Shown here piece after piece: positions 1 to 8,467 of a stretch of 64,000 nucleotides of DNA. The DNA comes from Rivularia sp. PCC 7116. Lineage in GTDB: Bacteria > Cyanobacteriota > Cyanobacteriia > Cyanobacteriales > Nostocaceae. The stretch spans positions 2,666,001 through 2,730,000 of the forward strand of contig NC_019678.1 in assembly GCF_000316665.1 (NCBI RefSeq), in the 5' to 3' direction. The number at the start of each line of letters is the position of its first letter. Position 1 is the first letter of the stretch. A model generated the notes under the pieces. It worked only from the letters and a program-made list of their open reading frames with translations, made no database searches and was not told the origin of the DNA. Made by a program: the position numbers and the translations under genes.

Positions 1-145
1 CTCAAACGCAAGTCTTTTTGTTGATTGCTGCGAGGTACACCTAAAACTGCGAACCAATCAGGACGCTTGTACCATAAATGATTGCGAGCATCGTAGTAAA
101 GATTTAAATCCGTACCAATATAGCGGTTTTCACGCCTATTGGAAT
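1..145 (-). pseudogene. Uma2-family (DUF820) nuclease fragment, cut by window edge
   Basis: Read on the minus strand, the first bases encode ENRYIGTDLNLYYDARN followed by a WYKRPDWFAVLG-like stretch. This resembles the middle of Uma2/DUF820 proteins, a PD-(D/E)XK-like family very abundant in cyanobacteria. The gene runs off the left edge. Upstream (toward higher coordinates) there is no room for the usual N-terminal half, because a MITE-like hairpin (119-222) overlaps the start of the coding stretch and the CapD-like gene follows directly. It is therefore probably a 5'-truncated remnant, although the part outside the window cannot be judged. The exact upstream boundary (119-145) is uncertain. 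Confidence 0.5.
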
Positions 146-222
146 ACAGGGAAAAACCTCACCCCCTTCCCCTCTCCTTGTCAAGGAGAGGGGTGTATTA
201 TATCCAACTGAAAACCGCTATA
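119..222. repeat. MITE-like inverted repeat, TATAGCGGTTTTCA family
   Basis: The left end reads TATAGCGGTTTTCA and the right end is its exact reverse complement, with TA at both borders. The interior holds a C-rich stretch and its complement (cccctctcctt / aaggagagggg) that would fold into a hairpin. The same ends, slightly diverged, flank the element at 3811-4184. There is no coding capacity, so it is probably a non-autonomous element. Confidence 0.65.
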
Positions 223-243
223 TTCAAATTGCTATCGAAAAGT

Positions 244-2220
244 TTAATTCAACGAAATTATTTCTGTACTCGACTTTGCTTCAGCCATCTTTTTTATCAA
301 TAAGTTTTTTGGCTGGTATTCTGGAACAATTCTACATAGCTCGATAAGTAATTCTTCTATGTTATTTTTCCGAGCATTTTCTAATAAAATATTCAATTCT
401 GATTCTAATATCTCCCATTCCCAAAAATGTTCGCGGGCACAGAATATTTTGGGATGTTCGGTTGGTTTAACGTTCTTACCTTCAATCAATAATTCTTCAT
501 AGAGCTTTTCTCCAGGGCGCAATCCAGTAATTTCTATATCAATATCATGTCCGAGTTTTAGTCCGCTCAAACGAATCATTTTTTCTGCTAAATCGTAAAT
601 TCGGACTGGTTCACCCATTTCGAGTAGGAATACCTCACCCCCTTTTGCCATTGCTCCCGCTTGCATGACTAAGCGTGCTGCTTCGGGAATGGACATGAAG
701 TAACGAGTGATATCTTTATGTGTGACTGTGATTGATTTACCTTGAGCTATTAATTTACGGAATCTCGGTACAACCGAACCGCTACTATTAAGTACGTTAC
801 CGAATCGAACAATTGCAAAGCGAGTAATTCCTTCCGGTTGAGTCGCGAATGCTTGGATTATCATTTCAGCTACTCGCTTACTCGCTCCCATGACGTTGGT
901 GGGACGTACTGCCTTATCTGTAGAGATTAATACAAAGTTATTTACCTGACAATCTATAGCGCAACGAGCAGCTATAAAGGTTCCTAAAACGTTGTTTTCA
1001 ATTCCTCTGGCTGGATTTGCTTCTACTAAAGGAACGTGTTTATAGGCTGCTGCATGGTAAACTGTTTCTACTTGATGGCGATTTAAGATTGATTTTAAGT
1101 AGTCTTGATTGGTGACATTCCCTAAATAAGCGTAGCGTTGCAGACAGGGAAAATTTTCTGAGAGTTCTAAGTCTATACTGTATAGAGCTAGTTCATTCAG
1201 TTCGTAGAGTATTAAACATTTAGGCTGCTGTTGGGCAATTTGTCGGCACAATTCCGAACCAATAGAACCTCCAGCACCAGTCACCAGAACTATCTTATCT
1301 TTGACTTGCTTTTGTAAAAGCTTGGTATCTGGAGCTACTTCTTCCCGTTCCAGTAGTTCGGTGATATCTACATTACGAATTTTCTGAATTGCAACTTTCC
1401 CAGCAAGAATTTCTCCTAGGGTTGGTGTTGTTTTTACGGGAATAGATAAATCTTGTAATTGTTCAATAATCCGAAGTTTGTTCTTCCGGTTTATCGAAGG
1501 CATTGCTAAAATTACGGTATCAAATTTTTTTTGATGCCATAATTTGGATATATTCTTTGGTGAGTAAACCTTGAGTCCCTTAACAACAGTTTGGCTATGT
1601 AATTCTGTATTATCATCTACAAAAGCAATCGGACAATAATGCGGGTCATTTAATAAACCTCTAACAAGTTGATAACCCGCTGTCCCTGCACCGTAAATAA
1701 GTAGCCGTTCTTGGCATCGGCTTGATTGAGTATAGACTATCAGATTTTGAAGCGACGAACGAATTAATAGTCTGACTCCAATGACTAAAAATAGAGTTAA
1801 AAATGCATCGATAATTAGAATAGAGCGAGGGATGGGCCATAATCCCTGAAAGTAAGCTAAGACAATTGATGTAATAGAACTGAAAAATACAGCTTGAAGA
1901 ATATTTCCTAAAAATTCTACATCTGTATAGCGAATAATTGGACTATAGATTCTTTTGAATCTAAAAGCTAATAATTTAATTACGAATAGAGTAATAATCA
2001 GCCCGGTATATTTAGAAATTTCCGAGAACGGAAGTAATGTTTCAAAGCGTAGAAAAAAAGTTAAATAGATAGATATACAGAATAAAAAAATATCTGTAGT
2101 AATAAGTAAATAGCGTTTCTGCCTTCTTGATAGTGGTCGGTAAATAGAATATATTCTATTTAGCAGATATTTAGAGGATAATGTCATTGTAGCGTTTGCC
2201 ATTTTTGTTGATATACACAA
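244..2220 (-). CDS. CapD/PglF-type UDP-sugar 4,6-dehydratase (polysaccharide biosynthesis)
   Basis: This is a membrane-anchored nucleotide-sugar dehydratase of the FlaA1/CapD/WbpM/PglF group, expected to convert UDP-GlcNAc to the 4-keto-6-deoxy sugar at the cytoplasmic membrane. The N-terminal 160 residues hold about four hydrophobic helices. A CoA-binding-like domain follows (LLIYGAGTAG, about 172-182), then the SDR catalytic domain with the nucleotide motif VTGAGGSIGSE (about 314-324). The active-site region LISTDKAVRPTNVMGASKR has Lys replacing the classical SDR Tyr spacing typical of this group. The 658-residue length fits the long (WbpM-like) form. The true start may be the Met at residue 7 or 12. 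It stands apart from, but on the same strand as, the aminotransferase/acetyltransferase/PglC-type genes that would use its product. Confidence 0.88.
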   Translation of the reverse strand: MCISTKMANATMTLSSKYLLNRIYSIYRPLSRRQKRYLLITTDIFLFCISIYLTFFLRFETLLPFSEISKYTGLIITLFVIKLLAFRFKRIYSPIIRYTDVEFLGNILQAVFFSSITSIVLAYFQGLWPIPRSILIIDAFLTLFLVIGVRLLIRSSLQNLIVYTQSSRCQERLLIYGAGTAGYQLVRGLLNDPHYCPIAFVDDNTELHSQTVVKGLKVYSPKNISKLWHQKKFDTVILAMPSINRKNKLRIIEQLQDLSIPVKTTPTLGEILAGKVAIQKIRNVDITELLEREEVAPDTKLLQKQVKDKIVLVTGAGGSIGSELCRQIAQQQPKCLILYELNELALYSIDLELSENFPCLQRYAYLGNVTNQDYLKSILNRHQVETVYHAAAYKHVPLVEANPARGIENNVLGTFIAARCAIDCQVNNFVLISTDKAVRPTNVMGASKRVAEMIIQAFATQPEGITRFAIVRFGNVLNSSGSVVPRFRKLIAQGKSITVTHKDITRYFMSIPEAARLVMQAGAMAKGGEVFLLEMGEPVRIYDLAEKMIRLSGLKLGHDIDIEITGLRPGEKLYEELLIEGKNVKPTEHPKIFCAREHFWEWEILESELNILLENARKNNIEELLIELCRIVPEYQPKNLLIKKMAEAKSSTEIISLN

Positions 2221-3029
2221 TTTTGGATTTGCTAGCGAAACAGCGAAATCGGCGTTGTATAGGGGATAAAGTAATAAATGGCAGAGAAGCGAATTAGCCT
2301 AGTAAAATCTTTTCATAGCATAGATAAAAAATACTATCATCCCGCTGGCTATACAACAGCTGAAACCTTCATCGAAACATCGCAAAAATTTCAAAAATCG
2401 AAAATTATAGCGATTTTTGATTAACGAAAGTAGATACCTTGACTAAATCGCTGAAGTTTTGACTTCGTGGTTAATAGTAGCAAACCTAGATTGCGAATCT
2501 ATGACTGTATCGATACATAGAAAGCTAAGAAAGTGAATAAAATGATTGGCGTTGCTGAATCCGGATATGAATTTATTTTTTCCTTCATAGTGATGCCCCC
2601 TAAATGAAGGGACTTTTAATTATCTTGTTCCCCCATAATTGGGGGTTAGGGCGTGTTTTCAAAGTACTCCTCACCCTATAAGGGTGAGGCTATACCTACA
2701 AAGTCCGCCTGCGCGGACTAGAAAATCAGGGCTTTGTAGCTGTAGCTCCAGGCTTTAGCCTGAGAGCGGTTTGGGTTTGAAAACACTCCCTAGGGGGCAA
2801 TTCATACTTTTAATCAGTAACGCCAAATAATAAAAGAGAATTAAATTAAGTTATGATTTTTAGCTGCAAGATTTATAAATATTGAACTATGTAGAATGAG
2901 ATAAAAAATAAATTGTTTGTAGTATATTACACTTGAAAAAGAAAGGGAAATAAATAAAACTGTATTTTGTATTATTAACGAACTTTAAATTACTATAGTG
3001 TGGCTATATATTACCCTAAGCAGGTCAAA
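2221..3029. other. intergenic region with one MITE-like element
   Basis: This stretch of about 800 bases lies between the divergently transcribed dehydratase and DUF218 genes. It should hold both promoters. Apart from the inverted-repeat element at 2547-2825, I see no gene or recognisable RNA in it. The sequence next to the DUF218 gene is very AT-rich. Confidence 0.5.
2547..2825. repeat. MITE-like element with TGGCGTTGCTGA ends
   Basis: The left end TGGCGTTGCTGAATCCGG leads to ATATGAAT. The right end is its imperfect reverse complement (ATTCATACTTTTAATCAG, then TAACGCCA). The interior contains CCCCCTAAATG and CCTAGGGGGC arms. The same terminal sequences occur at 57140-57256, so this is a family present at least twice in the window. 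A lone end occurs near 3663-3680. Confidence 0.65.
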
Positions 3030-3632
3030 ATGATTGTTGCAATCCTGGCTGGGCTGGGAATAACTGTTTTTGCTAGCTTACTGATACTCCATAGCTTAAT
3101 TAGGGTTAGGCTTAATCGTACCTTAAAGTATTATCCCAAACCACAGGCAATTCTTATTTTGGACGGAAACCCAACCCGAATTGATTATGCAGCAAAACTG
3201 GCACATTCTGTCCAGCTACCAATTTGGATTTCGGGTAACTGTAGTCAATTACCAGTAAATAAACAGCGTTTTAAGGCAGCAGGTATCGATTCAGATAAGG
3301 TAAACTACGATTTGAGAGCAACGGATACAGTTACGCATTTTACTACTTTGGTTAAAGACTTTAAAAACCAAGATTTACATCATGTGTATATTGTCACTTC
3401 TGATTACCATATGCCCCGTTCTCAAACAATCGCGACTCTTGTATTTGGAAGTCATGGTTTAATTGTGACTTCAGTCAGAGTCCCGACAGCAGAAGGAACC
3501 TCTGAGTCCCCACTGAAGATATTGCGCGATTATCTTCGCTCGCTTCTATGGATGCTCACTGGAAAGACAGGTGCTAGTCTCAATCCAAGTCTGAATCTAG
3601 ATTACATTGAAACTCAATGCTCGTCTAAATAG
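3030..3632 (+). CDS. YdcF/DUF218-family membrane-anchored protein
   Basis: The protein has one N-terminal hydrophobic helix and then a DUF218 (YdcF/SanA/ElyC-like) domain. Family hallmarks are the early AILILDGNPTR strand-turn, IWISGNCS, the ATDTVTHF segment and the VTSDYHMPRS motif near the middle. YdcF-like proteins are linked to envelope metabolism, but their exact reaction is not settled. A GTG at 3000 would add ten residues. The ATG at 3030 places the hydrophobic segment right at the N-terminus and is preferred here. The location beside polysaccharide genes agrees with an envelope role. Confidence 0.8.
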   Translation: MIVAILAGLGITVFASLLILHSLIRVRLNRTLKYYPKPQAILILDGNPTRIDYAAKLAHSVQLPIWISGNCSQLPVNKQRFKAAGIDSDKVNYDLRATDTVTHFTTLVKDFKNQDLHHVYIVTSDYHMPRSQTIATLVFGSHGLIVTSVRVPTAEGTSESPLKILRDYLRSLLWMLTGKTGASLNPSLNLDYIETQCSSK

Positions 3633-3685
3633 CTATAAGCTGCTGAGTATTTAATCTTTTTTTTCGGCGTTGCTGAATTAAGATT

Positions 3686-3798
3686 AGGACTTACGCACAG
3701 TTAACGTAACTATAGTCATTGCGACGTAAGGAAGCATTCACCCGGAGGGTGTGGATCATCCCAAACGCCCTTATAATCGTAGCGATTGCGTAAGTCCT
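3686..3798. repeat. MITE-like element with AGGACTTACGCA ends
   Basis: AGGACTTACGCA at 3686-3697 is exactly mirrored by TGCGTAAGTCCT at 3787-3798. The element is 113 bases long and non-coding. It lies immediately beside the nested element at 3811. Confidence 0.65.
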
Positions 3799-3810
3799 GA
3801 AGATATGAGT

Positions 3811-4184
3811 TATAGCAGTTTTTGTTTGAGTGCACTACAATTTGAGATCTCACCCTGTGATGACAAATATCCCTCTTCCTAACAAGGCTACCGTGTACGC
3901 AGAAGCCTTAATATTCCACCTCGAAGCAAGTTTTGAAGGTTGGGCTTGATACTCAAAGCCCCGTCATTGCGAGCGAAGCGAAGCAATCCCGGCACTTTGC
4001 TATTGCTATGTCCTGACGGACACGCTTCGCTAACGTCGTTCTTCCTGGCAATGACGATTTGACGGAGTTGAAATCCCTAAAACCTTTGCTCCCGATTACT
4101 TGTGTGTACACCGTAGCCTTAACAAAGAGACGGAACGAGAAAGAGGTTAAATTTATATTGCATCCAAATGAAAAACGCTATATA
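3811..4184. repeat. TATAGC-family MITE interrupted by a second MITE
   Basis: The outer ends TATAGCAGTTTTT and AAAAACGCTATA are imperfect inverted repeats of the family seen at 119-222. Inside lies a second element (3886-4118) with different ends. Without the inner element the outer one would be about 140 bases. Confidence 0.6.
3886..4118. repeat. MITE-like element with GGCTACCGTGTAC ends
   Basis: The ends are GGCTACCGTGTAC and GTACACCGTAGCC (one mismatch when inverted). They are flanked by near-identical heptamers CTAACAA and TTAACAA, which may be a target duplication. The interior carries another palindromic unit, GTCATTGCGAGCGAAGCGAA ... GGCAATGAC (about 3963-4054). It is the same family as 17942-18137. 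Confidence 0.6.
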
Positions 4185-4406
4185 GATAGGAATGACCGCA
4201 AATAGCACATTTTTTGTAGGGTGCTGTGACACTTAGATCAATTTTCAACGTAATGATAAGACTTGTGGTGTCACGCACTATGTCGTCGGTCTTGTGACTG
4301 ATAATCTTATGTATAATTGGTAGTAATATTTTTGACTAAAACAAATGTTATTAAATATTTATACTTAAAAAACGAAAAATAAATTAATCAAGCTACATTA
4401 TCTCTA

Positions 4407-5531
4407 TTAATACAAATCCAAAATTATCTCAATCACGCGGTTTAGGTCATCATCTGTCATGCTTGAACCTGAAGGTAAACACAGCCCTTTCTCAAATAAA
4501 TCCTCTGCAACAGAGCCACCCACACAAGCACAGTCTTTAAACAGGGGTTGTAAATGTAATGGCTTCCAAACAGGACGCGATTCGATATTATGTTGTTCTA
4601 ATGTAGTGCGAATTTTTTCTTGATCTACACCTGATTCTGCTGGATCTACTTTTAAACAAGTCAACCAACGGCTAGATTGTCCAAATGATGCTTCTGGCAT
4701 GAATTTAATACCAGGTAAGCGACTGAGAGTTTTATGATATACTTCAAAATTGCGACGGCGAGCGGCAACTCTATCTTTTAATACTCGCAGTTGTCCGCGT
4801 CCTATACCCGCTAATACGTTGCTCAAACGATAGTTATAGCCGCTTTCGGAATGTTGATAGTGAGGTGCGCGATCGCGAGCTTGGGTTGCCCAAAAACGTG
4901 CTTTTTGAATAGCTTCCTCATCATCAGAAACTAGCATTCCTCCGCCAGTTGTGGTGATAATTTTGTTGCCGTTAAAGGAGTAAATGCCAAATTTACCAAA
5001 AGTACCGGGCATTTTGCCTTTGTAGGTAGCACCTAATGCTTCAGCAGCGTCTTCAATTAAAGGAATATTGTATTGTTGGCAGGTTTGCAAAATAGGTTCA
5101 ATATCCGCACTTTGACCGTATAAATGCACCAGCACGACTGCTTTAGGTAGTTTACCTATTTTTGCTCTCTTAGTTAATTCCTCTTGCAGCAATACAGGAT
5201 TCATATTCCAAGATTCAGTCTCGCTATCGATAAAGACTGGTGTAGCTCCTTGGTACAAAATTGGGTTAGCTGATGCAACGAATGTCAGCGTGGAGCAGAT
5301 GACTTCATCACCAGCAGTTACTCCTGCTAGTCTGAGAGCTAAATGTAAAGCAGCGGTACCTGAAGACACTGCTGCTGCGGCTTTAGCTTCAGTAATTTGA
5401 CAAAATTCTTCTTCAAAAGCATTCAGATGAGGACCAACTGGAGCTAACCAGTTTGTATCAAAAGCTTCTTTTACAAAAGTAAATTCCTCACCACCCATGT
5501 GGGGAGGAGAGAGAAACATTCGTTTAGACAT
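4407..5531 (-). CDS. DegT/DnrJ/EryC1/StrS (PglE-like) sugar aminotransferase
   Basis: This is a PLP-dependent nucleotide-sugar aminotransferase of the DegT family. It would aminate C4 of the 4-keto-6-deoxy-UDP-GlcNAc made by the CapD/PglF-type enzyme. Visible family features are the N-terminal LSPPHMGGEE segment, the SSGTAALHLALRLAG cofactor loop (about 57-71), LIEDAAEALGA (about 159-169), and SFNGNKIITTTGGGM with the Schiff-base Lys. The 374-residue length is normal. It is the last gene of a three-gene minus-strand run (GT4-PglC fusion, PglD-like, this gene) with gaps of 36 and 17 bases, which indicates an operon. The assignment to bacillosamine synthesis is inferred from this neighbourhood. 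Confidence 0.88.
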   Translation of the reverse strand: MSKRMFLSPPHMGGEEFTFVKEAFDTNWLAPVGPHLNAFEEEFCQITEAKAAAAVSSGTAALHLALRLAGVTAGDEVICSTLTFVASANPILYQGATPVFIDSETESWNMNPVLLQEELTKRAKIGKLPKAVVLVHLYGQSADIEPILQTCQQYNIPLIEDAAEALGATYKGKMPGTFGKFGIYSFNGNKIITTTGGGMLVSDDEEAIQKARFWATQARDRAPHYQHSESGYNYRLSNVLAGIGRGQLRVLKDRVAARRRNFEVYHKTLSRLPGIKFMPEASFGQSSRWLTCLKVDPAESGVDQEKIRTTLEQHNIESRPVWKPLHLQPLFKDCACVGGSVAEDLFEKGLCLPSGSSMTDDDLNRVIEIILDLY

Positions 5532-5548
5532 TATGTTGATAGTTGTGT

Positions 5549-6181
5549 TTATAATTTAGCAAGAGTTTTATGTACTTTCGCTGGACATCCGTAAGCGACG
5601 GAAAAAGCAGGCAAAGATTTATTCACTATCGATCCAGCACCACAGGTTGTCCACTCACCAATAGCTGTAAGAGGGATAACTTTAGTGCCAACACCCAACA
5701 AACTACCTTCCCCTGTTTTAACCTGACCGCAAAGAGAACATCCAGGAGCTATATGACTATAGTCTAAAATTTCGCAATCATGATCGACTGTAGCACCCGT
5801 ATTGATAATTACATGATTACCTATAGTAGTATCTGTATTAATAACTGCATTTGCCATTATTACAGTACCTTCGCCAATAGTAACCCCTAATCCTATCCGA
5901 GCGGATGGATGAATTGCATTTGTAAACTGGTAGCCTTGAGCTTGAAGACGCATTGAGACTTTTTTACGAGTTTTATTGTTACCAATTGCAACAATCCATC
6001 TACTATTATTAGGCTCTATATTGGCGATACTATTGCTATGTAGCAAAGGTATACCGTGAATATGAGAAATCCCTACAGGAGGAGCATCATCGACAATCGC
6101 AACTACATTTTTACCCTGACAATGTAAAATATCTAGGATGACTTTGGCATGTCCTCCGGCAGCATATATATAAATATCCAT
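5549..6181 (-). CDS. NeuD/PglD-type sugar O/N-acetyltransferase
   Basis: The protein has an N-terminal Rossmann-like sugar-binding part (IYAAGGHAKVILDIL, about 5-19). A left-handed beta-helix of hexapeptide repeats follows (for example IGEGTVIMANAVINTDTTIG), and the catalytic His lies in the TVDHDCEI segment. This architecture and the 210-residue length match PglD/NeuD enzymes, which acetylate an aminodeoxy sugar nucleotide with acetyl-CoA. Together with the adjacent DegT aminotransferase it is likely to finish a UDP-diNAc-bacillosamine-like sugar. It is read second in the three-gene minus-strand run. Confidence 0.87.
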   Translation of the reverse strand: MDIYIYAAGGHAKVILDILHCQGKNVVAIVDDAPPVGISHIHGIPLLHSNSIANIEPNNSRWIVAIGNNKTRKKVSMRLQAQGYQFTNAIHPSARIGLGVTIGEGTVIMANAVINTDTTIGNHVIINTGATVDHDCEILDYSHIAPGCSLCGQVKTGEGSLLGVGTKVIPLTAIGEWTTCGAGSIVNKSLPAFSVAYGCPAKVHKTLAKL

Positions 6182-6217
6182 AGGAGATACTTCTAGTAAA
6201 CAATAATACAGATGCTA

Positions 6218-8014
6218 TTAAGAGCTAGATTGATTAGAAGGAATGGTACCCTTAAACTTGCTCATAGTGACATGACCTTGCCCAGATATACCCTCTTTTT
6301 TAAAGACTTTAATTACTGTCAGCATTAATATTTTCAGGTCGAGCCACAAGCTCCAATTATCGACATACCAGACATCTAACTCAAACTTCTTTTCCCAGCT
6401 TAAAGCGTTACGCCCATTCACCTGTGCCCAGCCTGTAATACCGGGCTTGACTTGATGACGACGTGCTTGTTCTGGAGTATAGAGGTCTAAATATTCAACT
6501 AATAGAGGGCGAGGACCGACGAAGCTCATGTCTCCTTTGAGGACATTCCATAGTTGGGGGAGTTCATCCAAGCTGGAATGACGTAAGAATTGACCCACAG
6601 CAGTAAGTCGCTGCTCGTCGGGAAGTAAATTGTCATTAGAGTCCCGTGCATCCGTCATTGTACGAAACTTGCAAAATTTGAAGATTTTGCCTTGATATCC
6701 GGGACGTTGTTGCTGAAAGAATACAGGTCTTCCCATCGAAAATAGTACGGCAAAGTATAGTACTAAGATTGCGGGAGAAAGAAGTATTAGTAAGAAAGTA
6801 GCTACTATCTTATCTAAGATATACTTAAATATGATCTGTATGAATCTCATTGGATTTGAGTTATTTTTTTCAGCGAGTAATCTGCAATACTCTTTGTGAA
6901 GAGCTTCCCAAATAGCTTCTTGACGAAACTGCTCTAAAACCCTTTCGCGTCCGGCAGAGCCATGTTGGAGACGGGTATCTGAGTTCAATAAATAATGGCT
7001 AATCGCTGTTTTTAGCGCAACTGGATCTTGAGGGGGTACTAATAAACCAGTAGTGTTATTATCAATAGCGTCAATACAACCAGGTATTTGAGTCGCAACT
7101 ACTGGTAGCTCCATAGCAGCAGCCTCTAAGAAAACATTGCCAAATCCCTCCCGATAAGTAGGTAGAACCAGCAAATCCATAGCTGAGTAAAAAGGCGGAG
7201 TTTCCCAGTTTTTCCCAACAAGATGGATGCGAGGATCTTCCTCTAAAACAGATTTTGCATCGGGAAAAATGGGGTCTTTCGACTCAAAGAAACCGACAAT
7301 TAGCAAATGCAATGACGGAAACTCATCTCTCACAAGTTTCCATGCATCTACAAGTTCATGAATACCTTTATCACGAACAAGCCGACCAACAAACCCTAAA
7401 ACTAAGGCTTTATCAGGAATTTCATACTGCTGACGTATATTTGTTCTTGTAGTGGAAGGTAAAGATTTTGGATTAAAACGTTCCATTGCATCCACACCAT
7501 TACAACTACCTCTTAATAAAACCTTGATTTTATTAGGAGGACATAAACCTTCTTCAATCGCAACCTCTCGAATAGAAGAGCTAACACAAAGTACTTGAGT
7601 AGCTAGCGAACAAGCAATTTTCTCACTCCACCACAAAATCTGTCTTTTGAAGCCCTTAGCCGTCATCAATGGCAATCCATGAATATGATAAATCCTGACT
7701 GGAACCATTCCTAGTAAAGCAGAAATAGTCCCTAAAAGTCCTCCTTTTGGAGTATGAGAGTGAACAATTTTGGGTTTTTCTATCCTTATATACTTAAATA
7801 TTTGAGCAATTGTCCACAAATCTTTCCAGGGACTAATTTTACGAAATATTGATAGAGATTTAACCTGAATAGATTCACTTTGAGCAAATTGATCTAGCCG
7901 TTCTCCCGGAGATGACAAAGCTCGAATTTCAAAACCTTGAGCTTTCATATAACCGATTTGTCCCTTTAAAAAAATCAGGGATTCCGGCACTGTTGTAATA
8001 TGCAATAATTTCAT
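6218..8014 (-). CDS. GT4 glycosyltransferase fused to PglC-type phosphoglycosyl transferase
   Basis: Two enzymes are joined in one 598-residue protein. Residues 1 to about 375 form a GT4 glycosyltransferase: [12 protein letters not shown] start, [25 protein letters not shown], and the donor-site [16 protein letters not shown]. From about residue 389, which is itself a Met, a membrane helix leads into a monotopic phosphoglycosyl transferase. This part has [13 protein letters not shown], the catalytic [19 protein letters not shown] and [13 protein letters not shown]. It should load a sugar phosphate onto a polyprenyl phosphate and perhaps add the second sugar. It is the first gene of the run with the PglD- and PglE-like genes. 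Fusions of small phosphoglycosyl transferases with glycosyltransferases are known but less common than separate genes. Confidence 0.88.
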   Translation of the reverse strand: MKLLHITTVPESLIFLKGQIGYMKAQGFEIRALSSPGERLDQFAQSESIQVKSLSIFRKISPWKDLWTIAQIFKYIRIEKPKIVHSHTPKGGLLGTISALLGMVPVRIYHIHGLPLMTAKGFKRQILWWSEKIACSLATQVLCVSSSIREVAIEEGLCPPNKIKVLLRGSCNGVDAMERFNPKSLPSTTRTNIRQQYEIPDKALVLGFVGRLVRDKGIHELVDAWKLVRDEFPSLHLLIVGFFESKDPIFPDAKSVLEEDPRIHLVGKNWETPPFYSAMDLLVLPTYREGFGNVFLEAAAMELPVVATQIPGCIDAIDNNTTGLLVPPQDPVALKTAISHYLLNSDTRLQHGSAGRERVLEQFRQEAIWEALHKEYCRLLAEKNNSNPMRFIQIIFKYILDKIVATFLLILLSPAILVLYFAVLFSMGRPVFFQQQRPGYQGKIFKFCKFRTMTDARDSNDNLLPDEQRLTAVGQFLRHSSLDELPQLWNVLKGDMSFVGPRPLLVEYLDLYTPEQARRHQVKPGITGWAQVNGRNALSWEKKFELDVWYVDNWSLWLDLKILMLTVIKVFKKEGISGQGHVTMSKFKGTIPSNQSSS

Positions 8015-8083
8015 ACTGATAAATATATAGATTAAAGATTTAAAAGTATTGCTAACTTTTTATCTTTAGGATGAAATATCTCT

Positions 8084-8281
8084 CTAGTGGTCTGTCCCAT
8101 AAAATATGATGGGTTCGTAGTTGCGCTTTAGCGCAACTACAAACCTTTTACCCATCAAAACAAATGGGACACTAGTAGTCCTTTGCATTAATTCCTACGG
8201 ATTGTAGAGACGTAGGACTGCTACGTCTCCCGACGTTTGGAAGAAAACGAACCCATCAAAACTTGTGGGACAGAACACTAG
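8084..8281. repeat. Inverted-repeat element, CTAGTG(G/T)TCTGTCCCA ends
   Basis: CTAGTGGTCTGTCCCA at 8084 is mirrored by TGGGACAGAACACTAG at 8266-8281 and, in shorter form, by TGGGACACTAG at 8165-8175. The unit 8084-8175 alone folds into a hairpin, with ATGATGGGT pairing ACCCATCA. The stretch 8176-8281 may be a second, decayed copy. Confidence 0.55.
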
Positions 8282-8432
8282 TACTCCACCACATAAGTTT
8301 TGCAGGGTTTCGAGGGCTTGTAAAAAAAACCGCAGAGAGCGCAAAGAGCGCGGAGGAAGAGAATAAAGAGAATTATTCGATTTCAAATAAAATTGATGTT
8401 CACCCATCAGAATTAATGTGGCGGAGTACTAG
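8278..8432. repeat. MITE-like element with CTAGTACTCCACCACA ends
   Basis: CTAGTACTCCACCACA at 8278 is mirrored by TGTGGCGGAGTACTAG ending at 8432 (one mismatch). The interior includes CCGCAGAGAGCGCAAAGAGC, a phrase related to one near 31510-31540. Confidence 0.6.
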
Positions 8433-8467
8433 TAAAAAAGGGGGTCTTTAGTTAAGTACTGAATAAT

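Larger units (their letters stand above)
3633..4406. other. intergenic region built of inserted repeats
   Basis: Nearly 800 bases without a gene lie between two convergent genes. Most of it is made of hairpin elements: a partial TTCGGCGTTGCTGA end (about 3663), a 113-base AGGACTTACGCA element (3686-3798) and a nested pair (3811-4184). After 4185 I see only AT-rich sequence. Confidence 0.6.
8015..8467. other. intergenic region filled by hairpin elements
   Basis: No credible gene is visible. The region is made of adjoining inverted-repeat elements (8084-8281 and 8278-8432). Short open frames read through them on both strands look like artefacts of the repeats. Confidence 0.55.

Noticed and set aside
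8195-8451. Two short open frames on opposite strands (62 and 70 residues)
   Set aside because: They run through the inverted-repeat elements and have no ribosome site, domain or plausible composition.
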